Assembly: GCF_030166555.2 (NCBI RefSeq)
Contig: NZ_CP126461.2
DNA: 64,000 nucleotides
Source of the DNA: Acholeplasma laidlawii_A
Lineage (GTDB): Bacteria > Bacillota_I > Bacilli_A > Acholeplasmatales > Acholeplasmataceae
Strand: one strand, 5' to 3'
The first letter of the stretch is position 1; every line of letters starts with the position of its first letter. This document shows, piece by piece, positions 24,948 through 33,100 of the stretch. The notes below the pieces were generated by a model. That model had not been told where the DNA came from. It saw only the letters and a program-made list of their open reading frames with translations, and did no database searches. Position numbers and translations under genes: made by a program.

Positions 24948-25608
24948 TGATTACTCCTTTTGCTGACTGTATCAGCTCTATTATTTTTTTAACTGTTTGT
25001 TGCAATGTCATATGTGTCGAGTCTACCACGATTGCATCCTCTGCTTTTTTAAGTGGTGATATTTTTCTTTGTGAGTCTAGTTGATCTCTTCTAGTTATTT
25101 CATCAATTAACTTTTCGATATCTACTTCATAGCCTTGGTTTTGTTTATCTTGTTGTCTTCTCTTAGCACGTTCTCTTACATCAGCAACTAAAAATATTTT
25201 TAAGTCTGCATCTGGTAAGACAACTGTACCAATATCTCTGCCATCCATAATGATATTGTTAGTTTCGCCAAGCTTTTGTTGTATTTCAACTAACTTTTTC
25301 CTCACATAAGGAAAACTTGAGACAAGTGACACATGGTCGGTGACCGCTTTAGAACGAATTTCTTTTTCAACAATACGGTCACCTATATAGATGTGATCAT
25401 CTTTATAGGTTATATGAACGTCCTCTAGAAAATGGTATTGAGACTCGTCATTCATATCAATTTGATTTTCGATGGCTAAAAGGGTGACTGCTCGGTACAT
25501 GGCACCCGTATCTATATGGGTCATACCTAGTTTGTGCGCTATATTTTTGCTAATTGATGATTTACCGCTACCTGCGGGACCATCAATGGCCACTTTAAAT
25601 CCTGCCAT
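24940..25608 (-). CDS. cmk: Cytidylate kinase
   Basis: The protein has the P-loop IDGPAGSGKSSISKNIA, TGAMYRAVTLLA (the CMP-binding segment), DGRDIGTVVLPDADLKIFL and RREDQLDSQR-like RRDQLDSQRKISPL, all typical of bacterial CMP kinase. It phosphorylates CMP and dCMP. The ATG at 25608 is chosen over a GTG five codons earlier because GGAGG lies just before it, giving 222 residues. It starts the cmk-rpsA-der-gpsA block. Confidence 0.95.
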   Translation of the reverse strand: MAGFKVAIDGPAGSGKSSISKNIAHKLGMTHIDTGAMYRAVTLLAIENQIDMNDESQYHFLEDVHITYKDDHIYIGDRIVEKEIRSKAVTDHVSLVSSFPYVRKKLVEIQQKLGETNNIIMDGRDIGTVVLPDADLKIFLVADVRERAKRRQQDKQNQGYEVDIEKLIDEITRRDQLDSQRKISPLKKAEDAIVVDSTHMTLQQTVKKIIELIQSAKGVINE

Positions 25609-25662
25609 AAAATTCCTCCACACTACATTTTATTATACCACAAAGTAGATTTATATCATAAG

Positions 25663-26379
25663 TTAACTACGATATAGGTATTTTACTTCGTGAGATTTTA
25701 ATTTTCTATAACTTCCTCGGTTTACACCCTCAAGTGTTAGACTATCAAATCTAATACGAGTCATGTTTTTAACCTCATGTCCAAGTTGCTTGAACATGGT
25801 TTTTATTTCTTTAGCTGATTCATTGGTTATTATCATTTTAACTAATGTTGATTGATGCGCTTTATCAAGTTCAACAATTGCTATATCAACTGGTTTGATA
25901 ATTTTGTTTTCAACCTTAATACCGCGTTTTATTTCACGAATACGTTCTCTAATCATAATACCTTTAGTACGTATAACATATTCTTTTAGAATACTTTCAC
26001 TTTGGTTTGTTAATTTCTTTGTTAACTCACCATCGTTTGTTACAAGTAATAAACCAGATGTATCATACTCAAGTTTATGGATTGGAAATAAACGAACATT
26101 TTGATCTTCTTTTAAAATAAGGTCTAAAATGTTACGACGCTTATGTATATCAGCGGTTGTAGAAAGATAACCAGTAGGCTTATTTAGTAAATAGTATACT
26201 AAAGGTTCTTTGACTAAGGGTTTGCCTTCAACAGTAATGATATCTTTAGGACTAACTTTATAACCTAAAACATTAATGATTTCATCATTAACCTTAACCT
26301 TACCTTCTGTAATTAAATTTTCTGCTTTACGTCTGGATGCAAACCCAGCCTGAGCAATGACTTTTGATAATCTTTCCAT
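25663..26379 (-). CDS. rluB: rRNA large-subunit pseudouridine synthase B family
   Basis: An N-terminal S4 domain (MERLSKVIAQAGFASRRKAENLI) precedes the RsuA/RluB catalytic domain with NKPTGYLSTTAD, HKLEYDTSGLLLVTNDGEL (catalytic Asp in the GRLDxxTSGLLL-type motif, here LEYDTSGLLL) and ESAKEIKTMFKQLGHEVKNMTRIR. Length 238 fits. The usual R-L before the catalytic aspartate is altered to L-E-Y, a local deviation. It modifies 23S or 16S rRNA; which one cannot be settled. It lies upstream of cmk as in B. subtilis. Confidence 0.9.
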   Translation of the reverse strand: MERLSKVIAQAGFASRRKAENLITEGKVKVNDEIINVLGYKVSPKDIITVEGKPLVKEPLVYYLLNKPTGYLSTTADIHKRRNILDLILKEDQNVRLFPIHKLEYDTSGLLLVTNDGELTKKLTNQSESILKEYVIRTKGIMIRERIREIKRGIKVENKIIKPVDIAIVELDKAHQSTLVKMIITNESAKEIKTMFKQLGHEVKNMTRIRFDSLTLEGVNRGSYRKLKSHEVKYLYRS

Positions 26380-26445
26380 ATTTTCACCTTTAATATTATA
26401 GCATGTTTAGCTTATAATTTTAACCCTAAAATCTACTTGTTTCAA

Positions 26446-26469
26446 AATAAAAAGACGCTAACGGTCTTT
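26446..26469 (-). terminator. Terminator downstream of efp
   Basis: AAAGAC (26451-26456) and GTCTTT (26464-26469) form a short stem whose minus-strand product continues UUUUUAUUUU. Confidence 0.65.
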
Positions 26470-26488
26470 CTATCTTCATAAATATAAA

Positions 26489-27046
26489 TTACGCTCTTGA
26501 AACGTAAGTACCTTCAGTTGTATTCACGATGATCTTTTCACCAGTTTCAATGAACATTGGCACTTTAACTAAGTAGCCAGACGCTAAATAAGCATCTTTC
26601 ATTGCGTTAGTTTTTGTATCACCTTTAACACCAGGTACTGTTTCTTTGACTTCTAATACTAATTTTTCAGGTAAGTTTACACCAATAATTTCTGTGCCGT
26701 AAAAGTTGATTTCAACTTCTAAACTTTCATATAAGAAATTAAGTTCGTATTCGATTTGAGATTTATCAACTTCGATTTGTTCATAAGTTTCCATATTCAT
26801 GAATACGTGTATGTCACCAGATGCATATAAGTATTGCATCTTAATGCGGTCGATAATAGCACGTTCAACTTTATCACCAGATTTGAAAGTTATTTCTTGA
26901 ATGTTTTTTGTACGTAGATTACGTAATCTTGTATTAATTAGCGCACCACTTCTAGCTGTTTTAGAATGTAGGAAGTCTAATATTACATAGATTTGGCCGT
27001 CAACTTCGATTGTTAAGCCTGTTTTAAAATCACTTGTAGATACCAT
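26489..27046 (-). CDS. efp: Elongation factor P
   Basis: The 185-residue protein spans the three EF-P domains, beginning STSDFKTGLTIEVDGQIYVILDFLH and ending KIIVNTTEGTYVSRA. EF-P relieves ribosome stalling at polyproline. The tip of the domain I loop, normally PGKG with the modified lysine, reads TARSG, placing Arg32 where B. subtilis has Lys32. It follows aroQ by 33 bases and ends the mutS-mutL-miaA-aroK-aroQ run before a terminator. Confidence 0.95.
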   Translation of the reverse strand: MVSTSDFKTGLTIEVDGQIYVILDFLHSKTARSGALINTRLRNLRTKNIQEITFKSGDKVERAIIDRIKMQYLYASGDIHVFMNMETYEQIEVDKSQIEYELNFLYESLEVEINFYGTEIIGVNLPEKLVLEVKETVPGVKGDTKTNAMKDAYLASGYLVKVPMFIETGEKIIVNTTEGTYVSRA

Positions 27047-27079
27047 TTTTATATTCTCCTTTGTAAAACCTTATATAGT

Positions 27080-27508
27080 TTACTCGAAATTACTGTTTTT
27101 TTCAAGTATATAAGTAACTGCATCGATATAAGACTGCTCTTTTTTACCAAAAAATGTTTGATTTACCACATCTTTTATATAATTTGTCCTTCTAAATGCT
27201 TCTCGTTCATAAATGTTTGATAAATGAACCTCTACTTTAATTACCTTAATTATTTCTAAACAATCTCTAATAGCAATCGAGGTATGTGTATATGCACCTG
27301 CATTAATTACAATAGCATCACATGTTGTTTGTTGAAGAAAATCAATGATTGCACCTTCATGATTACTTTGAAAAAATTCAAAGTCTACTTTAGGAAATGT
27401 ATTTTGAATAAGGTGATTGATGTCATCAAGTGTCATCATACCATAATGATTTGCATCTCTTTTTCCTAACATATTTAAATTAGGTCCATGAACAACAACT
27501 ATCTTCAT
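27080..27508 (-). CDS. aroQ: 3-dehydroquinate dehydratase, type II
   Basis: This 142-residue protein begins VVHGPNLNMLGKRD, the type II signature, has FEFFQSNHEGAIIDFLQ and INAGAYTHTSIAIRDCL with the catalytic histidine region, and ends with HLSNIYEREAFRRTNY. It makes 3-dehydroshikimate in the shikimate pathway. It overlaps aroK by four bases, so the two pathway genes are translationally coupled. Confidence 0.96.
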   Translation of the reverse strand: MKIVVVHGPNLNMLGKRDANHYGMMTLDDINHLIQNTFPKVDFEFFQSNHEGAIIDFLQQTTCDAIVINAGAYTHTSIAIRDCLEIIKVIKVEVHLSNIYEREAFRRTNYIKDVVNQTFFGKKEQSYIDAVTYILEKNSNFE

Positions 27509-27996
27509 TTATTATTCCAATCCGTGACGATTTTAACTAAATCTGAAACAGCTTTTGTTATATCATCACTGTTTGATACTATTTTATCAGCAAACCCTTG
27601 ATATTTCAAAAATCTAATATCATAAATTTCTTCTAAGGTCATAGATTTTAATAAAGGTCTATTATAACTAGATTTTAATCTTTTTTCTATCGTTTCAATC
27701 GGTGTATTAATATAAATTTTAAGACCATCCATCAAGGCTTTATTTGCCTTCTTCATAACTATACCACCACCGGTTGAAATGACATAGTCTTTACCAATAA
27801 AATCTTTTAGACTTTCAGTTTCAATTTCTCTGAATTTATCTTCACCATACATTCCAAATATTTCATCAATGTAAAGTAAATATTTTTCCTCAATATATTG
27901 ATCCAAATCGATAAATGTCTTATTAAGTTCTACTGCTAACTTTTTACCTAATGTGGTTTTACCACTTCCTGGCATACCTATTAAATATATATTCAT
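27505..27996 (-). CDS. aroK: Shikimate kinase
   Basis: The protein has the P-loop IGMPGSGKTTLGKKLA, the shikimate-binding DLDQYIE, FREIETESL, STGGGIV (Walker B-like) and RPLLK with the adenine-loop arginine. The ATG at 27996 is preferred to a TTG five codons earlier because GGAG (inside the end of miaA) precedes it, giving 163 residues. It phosphorylates shikimate in the cytosol. It lies between miaA and aroQ. Confidence 0.94.
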   Translation of the reverse strand: MNIYLIGMPGSGKTTLGKKLAVELNKTFIDLDQYIEEKYLLYIDEIFGMYGEDKFREIETESLKDFIGKDYVISTGGGIVMKKANKALMDGLKIYINTPIETIEKRLKSSYNRPLLKSMTLEEIYDIRFLKYQGFADKIVSNSDDITKAVSDLVKIVTDWNNK

Positions 27997-28000
27997 AACT

Positions 28001-28843
28001 TTATACTCCAAAAAATTCTTTGATGTCTTTTAAACACTCATCTAGCAAATCAGGACTTAAAGCATTATATACTTTAGGCTTCATTTGATTGATAAACCAT
28101 GTTTTTTGTCTTTTAGCAAATCTCATTGTTGCAGTAATAATCTTTTCTTTAGCAGTATCTAAATCGGTCATGCCATTTAGATACTCTTTAATTTCACGGT
28201 AGCCTATGATATTTAAATCATAGTTTATTAAAGATTTAGTCTCTTCAATAAATCCCTTTTCAATCATTAGATCTAATCTGGTTTCCAGTCTCTTTTTTAA
28301 GATTTTTCTATCCAAATCTAAATAAATTAAATAGATGTCATAAAGTGGTTCATTCTTTCTTGTTTTATCGCTTCGCTTTTGACCATGGATAATCGTTCTA
28401 TATGCAGATTCAATACGTCTAGGATTATTTAGATCTATTTCAACATCAGGATCTGTTTTTCTAATAACTTCAATCATTTCATTGATGTTTGGAAATTCAA
28501 TGTTATCTTGTTGTTCGAATTCATAATTATATAGCGAGGACTTAACATATAAGCCACTTCCACCTACGATAAATGGTCTATCTATATGATCAATTAGCCT
28601 ACGAACATCTTGTTGAAAATTATAAACTGTATAGGGTTCATCTAAGGCTACATGACTGATTAAATGATGTTTTACACCATCCATTTCATCAGGTGTTATC
28701 TTAGCTGAGCCAATGTCTAGTTTTTTATAAATACTTACACTATCACCATTAATAATTTCAGCACCTAATGATTTGGCAAGTTTTACAGAGAGTGCAGTCT
28801 TCCCACTACCTGTAGGTCCCACAATACAAATGACTTTTTTCAT
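28001..28843 (-). CDS. miaA: tRNA dimethylallyltransferase
   Basis: The 280-residue protein has GPTGSGKTALSVKLA, INGDSVSIYKKLDIGSAKIT (DSxQxY-type motif, here DSVSIYK), and YTVYNFQQDV and GGSGLYVKS, and the TMRFAKRQKTWF anticodon-binding segment. It adds an isopentenyl group to A37 of tRNAs reading UNN codons. It overlaps mutL by four bases (ATGA), and the family sits next to mutL in many bacteria. Confidence 0.95.
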   Translation of the reverse strand: MKKVICIVGPTGSGKTALSVKLAKSLGAEIINGDSVSIYKKLDIGSAKITPDEMDGVKHHLISHVALDEPYTVYNFQQDVRRLIDHIDRPFIVGGSGLYVKSSLYNYEFEQQDNIEFPNINEMIEVIRKTDPDVEIDLNNPRRIESAYRTIIHGQKRSDKTRKNEPLYDIYLIYLDLDRKILKKRLETRLDLMIEKGFIEETKSLINYDLNIIGYREIKEYLNGMTDLDTAKEKIITATMRFAKRQKTWFINQMKPKVYNALSPDLLDECLKDIKEFFGV

Positions 28844-30552
28844 ACAATACGTTTAAACATTTTCTCAATATCTTGATTAGAAAGTTTAATTAATACAGGA
28901 CGTCCATGTGGGCAGGTATACGGATTTTTACACTGTCTTAAATCATTTTCTAATTTATTAATTTCTTGCAGGGATAGTTGTTGATTTGCTTTAATTGCAC
29001 CTTTACATGCAATATCTTTAGCAAGTTGATTTCTTAATATCTTAAGATCAATTTTACCATTATCTTGAAGTTGATCCACTAAAGCATGAACTGCTTTATC
29101 CAGTTCATTTTCACGTAACCATGTTGGGTGTTTTACAACACTAGCATTATCAAACTCAAATCCAATGTGTTTTAATAAATGGCGATGTGTATGTAAAATT
29201 AACGCATCTTGTTCAGTAATGTGTAAATCTTTCGCGACTAAGAGTTCATAGTAATCACTTTTTAAGGCACCGACTTTATCTTCATAATATTCATAACGGA
29301 TACGTTCTGCAGCAGCATGTTGATCCATTAAGAAAAGGCCTTGATCATTTTGATACAGTAAATAAGTACCTGAAAGTGTTCCGATGTACTCTAAATGTGG
29401 CAGTTTTTCAGTTTCTACAATAAGCGGTTCGACTGCTGGTGCCTCATTAAATTCAAACAACTGTTCTGGTGAGTCTTCCTGTTTAACAAAATCAAAGATA
29501 TCAATAATAGTTGGTTTAAATAAATCTTTTCTAACTTCAGTAATTGATTGTCTAATTGGTATATTTCCGGATTCTAAGGTTTTTCTTATCTCTGGTGCTA
29601 GTTGATATGCAAACATACGCTCGTTAGCAAGTTTAGCTTCCATCTTTTGAGGATGGACATTTACATCCACTAAACTTGGGTCTAGTGTAATATATAGTAA
29701 GCATAATGGATATTTGTTTGTCATTAAAAATGTTTGGTATCCATCAATGATACTTTGACTAATAACATAGTTTTTAATATATCTTTGATTAATAAAGATG
29801 TTGATATCACTTCGTTTAGAACGAACAAATTTAGGATCTACTAAATAGGCATCCACTTTAATCTTACCTAGATATGTAGATAATACTTTAATTCCTTCAG
29901 TAGTCTTTTTACCATAGATTGCTTCTATGAGTTGATTCATTTGGTTATTGCCTAATGTAGATTTTACTAATTTATTATCCATATAAAGTTTAAAACTAAT
30001 CGTTGGATGTGAAAGTGCTAGTTTGTCAAATATTTCTGAGATAGCATTTTTTTCTGAATATTCAGATTTCATATACTTAAAGCGTGCAGGTGTATTATAA
30101 AAGAGTTCTTTAACAATTATTTTAGTTCCCTTATTTAAAACTGCGACACCTTCATCAACAACCTTAGAATCTTCTAACTTTAAAAAGTACCCATCGCCAG
30201 CGTCTGTTCTAGACATAATCTCAATTTTGGATACAGATAAAATAGAAGGGAGTGCCTCACCTCTAAAACCAAGGGATCTGATATCATTTAAATCTGATAT
30301 TTTAAATATCTTTGACGTAGCATGTCTAAGAAAAGCTTTATGAAGATTTTCTTTCGTCATACCACTTCCATCATCTGTTACGCTGATGGATTCCAGTCCC
30401 ATATTATGAACTTCTATACTTATGTTTTTGGCTTCTGCATCAATTGCATTTTCTACTAATTCTTTGATTACTGATGCAGGACGTTCAACGACTTCACCAG
30501 CTGCAATTGTATTGGCAAGCGCCATATCCATAATGGCTATATTCTTCATCAT
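28840..30552 (-). CDS. mutL: DNA mismatch repair protein MutL
   Basis: A 570-residue GHKL ATPase with the N-terminal motifs ELVENAIDAEAKNI, DDGSGM, RHATSKI and GFRGEALPSI. The C-terminal endonuclease domain retains DQHAAAERIRYE (DQHAx2Ex4E), ACKGAIKAN and CPHGRPV, so this is a nicking MutL of the kind used by organisms without MutH. It acts with MutS in mismatch repair, and mutS lies directly upstream. The eight-base gap and the overlap with miaA indicate one operon. Confidence 0.97.
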   Translation of the reverse strand: MMKNIAIMDMALANTIAAGEVVERPASVIKELVENAIDAEAKNISIEVHNMGLESISVTDDGSGMTKENLHKAFLRHATSKIFKISDLNDIRSLGFRGEALPSILSVSKIEIMSRTDAGDGYFLKLEDSKVVDEGVAVLNKGTKIIVKELFYNTPARFKYMKSEYSEKNAISEIFDKLALSHPTISFKLYMDNKLVKSTLGNNQMNQLIEAIYGKKTTEGIKVLSTYLGKIKVDAYLVDPKFVRSKRSDINIFINQRYIKNYVISQSIIDGYQTFLMTNKYPLCLLYITLDPSLVDVNVHPQKMEAKLANERMFAYQLAPEIRKTLESGNIPIRQSITEVRKDLFKPTIIDIFDFVKQEDSPEQLFEFNEAPAVEPLIVETEKLPHLEYIGTLSGTYLLYQNDQGLFLMDQHAAAERIRYEYYEDKVGALKSDYYELLVAKDLHITEQDALILHTHRHLLKHIGFEFDNASVVKHPTWLRENELDKAVHALVDQLQDNGKIDLKILRNQLAKDIACKGAIKANQQLSLQEINKLENDLRQCKNPYTCPHGRPVLIKLSNQDIEKMFKRIV

Positions 30553-30559
30553 TAAATCC

Positions 30560-33085
30560 TTATTTTTTATCTTTACTTAAACTTTGTAGATATTTTAATT
30601 TAATCAATGCATCAAGCGGTGTCATTTGATTAATATCCAAGTCATTGATGTGGTTCAATAAATCTTGAACATCATGCGGTATAATTTGACCAAGTTCTAC
30701 TTTTTCTTCAAACATAAATAGATTATGGTCGATACCTTTTCCATCTTTTTCTAACTTTTTAAGTAAGTATTTCGCACGTTTAATCACCGGATCTGGCAGG
30801 TGTGCTAGTGCTGCTACTTGAATCCCATAGGATTTATCAGATGAACCAAGTTCTACTTGGTGCAAGAATACCATATGGTCTTTTTGTTCAATAGCTTTGA
30901 CGTGTAAGTTGGTTATAAGATCATGTTTTTCTGATAGTTTAGTAAGTTCATGATAATGAGTTGAAAACATCATTTGAGCTTTAATTTGGGTATGTACATA
31001 CTCAATCATCGCCTGAGCTAGTGCAAGACCATCATAGGTTGCAGTACCTCTTCCTATTTCATCAAATAAAATAAGTGAGTTTTCTGTTGCATAGGTGAGT
31101 GCATCATTTGCCTCAACCATCTCAACCATAAATGTAGACTTACCACCTGAAATATCATCACTTGAGCCAATGCGTGTAAATATTGCATCATATATCGGTA
31201 GATTTGCAGTTGTAGCTGGCACAAACATACCCGTTTGAGCCATGACAGTTATCACTGCAAACATACGCATATATGTCGATTTACCACTCATGTTTGGACC
31301 AGTTAAAATAAATATTTCACTTGGTTTCATGTGAATATGGTTTTTAATGAACTCCACATGCTGTTCCACAACCGGGTGACGTCCATCTTCTATATCTACA
31401 ATCCGGTTATGATTCAATTTAGGTCTTACATATTTATACATTTCTGCTACTTTTGATAAACTAATATATTTATCAACTGAGGCAATAATTTGACTAAGTA
31501 ATTGAAGTTCATGAGTATAAGTTTTAGCAGTTTCTTTGATTTGATTAAATATTTCATACTCTAGTTTGTCCGCTCTATCTTTAGAAGATAAAATCTTATT
31601 TTCTGCGTTTTTTAAATCTTCTGTAATATAACGTTCTGCATTAGCTAGTGTTTGTTTTCTAATATAACCAAACTCATCTTGAATAAATGGAATATTACCT
31701 TTGGATACTTCAATGAAATAGCCAAATACGCGGTTATAGCCTACCTTTAAATTCTTAATTCCGGTACGTTCTTTTTCCTCTTTTTCAAACTTTTCTAGCC
31801 ATAAATCACCGTTTTTAGCAATACTTCTAAATTCATCTAAAGTTTCATCAAATCCATCTTTAATGATGCCACCTTCTTTAATCGTTAAGGGTGGTTCGTT
31901 TTCAATGGATGCATCCAGTAATGTAAATAAAGTTTCAAAAACATCAACTTTGTCATTCATTTCATCAATAAGTGGGTTATTAAATGAGGATAAAACTTCT
32001 TTAAACTCTGGAATAAGGCTAAGCGTTGTTTTAAGTTGAACTAAATCTCTTGCGTGTGTTTGATTACTTGAAACACGTCCCACTAATCTATTCAAGTCAT
32101 AAACTTGTTCTAATATCGATTCTAGTCTATTTCTTGGCTCAAATTGTGTAAATGCTTCAATGTAATCATATCTTTTTTCGAGTAATGCTTTATCTTTTAA
32201 AGGATGTGTTAATTCATATCTAAGTAATCTAGAACCCATTGCAGTGGATGTTTTATCAATCCACTGAATCAAGGTAGAATTAATGTTACCTGTTAAGGAC
32301 TCTGTTAACTCTAAGTGATTTAAGACTTGATTATCAAGTCTCATATATTGATCGATGATGACACTTTCATACGGCATCAAGTGAGATAAATCAAGCTTAG
32401 ATTCTTTTTCTAAGTAATTAATTAATAAAGAACCTGCTTCTTTAAGATGTTTTTCTTTTAAGTTTCTTACAATTCTAGTATTTTGAACTTCTTGGTTCGT
32501 ATAGATGGACACTAAAATATTTTCTTGTTTAAAAAAGTTTAATAAGTAAGTATCCGAAGTGTTTGTTAAAACAATTTCTTTGAGTTTTAAATTAGATACT
32601 TCATCCGTTAAAGCTTGTTTTGTTAGACCATTTAAGATGAATATATCGCCCGTTGAAATATCTGCATAACTTAATATATATCCATATTCTGATAAAGAAA
32701 CAGATCCAATAAAATTATATTCATTCTTAGGTAGAATATCATCATCAATAATCATACCTGGAGTAATGAGTTGAACGACTTCGCGTTCAACTAAACCCTT
32801 ACCAGGTTCTGATGTTTGTTCAACAATTGCTATTTTAAAGCCTTTAGTGATAAGTTTTTGAATATAAACTTTTGCAGCATGATGTGGAACACCGCACATT
32901 GGAACGGTTTGACCAGCTTCTTTTTTTGTAAGAGCTATCTCTAAAACCTTGGATGCAGTAATGGCGTCATCAAAAAACATTTCATAGAAATCACCAAGTC
33001 TAAAAAAGACTATCGCATCTGCGTAGTCTTCTTTAATTTTTAAGTATTGTTGCATCATAGGTGTGTATTTAGAAATATCTGACAT
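30560..33085 (-). CDS. mutS: DNA mismatch repair protein MutS
   Basis: The 841-residue protein has the N-terminal mismatch-wedge motif GDFYEMF, the lever/clamp helices, and the ABC-type ATPase with LTGPNMSGKSTYMR, ILFDEIGRGTATYDGLALA (Walker B) and STHYHEL, and ends with a helix-turn-helix dimerisation tail. It is a full-length MutS1. It lies 15 bases after the SAP-like membrane protein gene and just ahead of mutL. Confidence 0.97.
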   Translation of the reverse strand: MSDISKYTPMMQQYLKIKEDYADAIVFFRLGDFYEMFFDDAITASKVLEIALTKKEAGQTVPMCGVPHHAAKVYIQKLITKGFKIAIVEQTSEPGKGLVEREVVQLITPGMIIDDDILPKNEYNFIGSVSLSEYGYILSYADISTGDIFILNGLTKQALTDEVSNLKLKEIVLTNTSDTYLLNFFKQENILVSIYTNQEVQNTRIVRNLKEKHLKEAGSLLINYLEKESKLDLSHLMPYESVIIDQYMRLDNQVLNHLELTESLTGNINSTLIQWIDKTSTAMGSRLLRYELTHPLKDKALLEKRYDYIEAFTQFEPRNRLESILEQVYDLNRLVGRVSSNQTHARDLVQLKTTLSLIPEFKEVLSSFNNPLIDEMNDKVDVFETLFTLLDASIENEPPLTIKEGGIIKDGFDETLDEFRSIAKNGDLWLEKFEKEEKERTGIKNLKVGYNRVFGYFIEVSKGNIPFIQDEFGYIRKQTLANAERYITEDLKNAENKILSSKDRADKLEYEIFNQIKETAKTYTHELQLLSQIIASVDKYISLSKVAEMYKYVRPKLNHNRIVDIEDGRHPVVEQHVEFIKNHIHMKPSEIFILTGPNMSGKSTYMRMFAVITVMAQTGMFVPATTANLPIYDAIFTRIGSSDDISGGKSTFMVEMVEANDALTYATENSLILFDEIGRGTATYDGLALAQAMIEYVHTQIKAQMMFSTHYHELTKLSEKHDLITNLHVKAIEQKDHMVFLHQVELGSSDKSYGIQVAALAHLPDPVIKRAKYLLKKLEKDGKGIDHNLFMFEEKVELGQIIPHDVQDLLNHINDLDINQMTPLDALIKLKYLQSLSKDKK

Positions 33086-33100
33086 GTTTACTTCCTTATT

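Noticed and set aside
25609..25623. GTG start for cmk five codons upstream
   Set aside because: The GGAGG ribosome-binding site lies inside those codons and points to the ATG at 25608.
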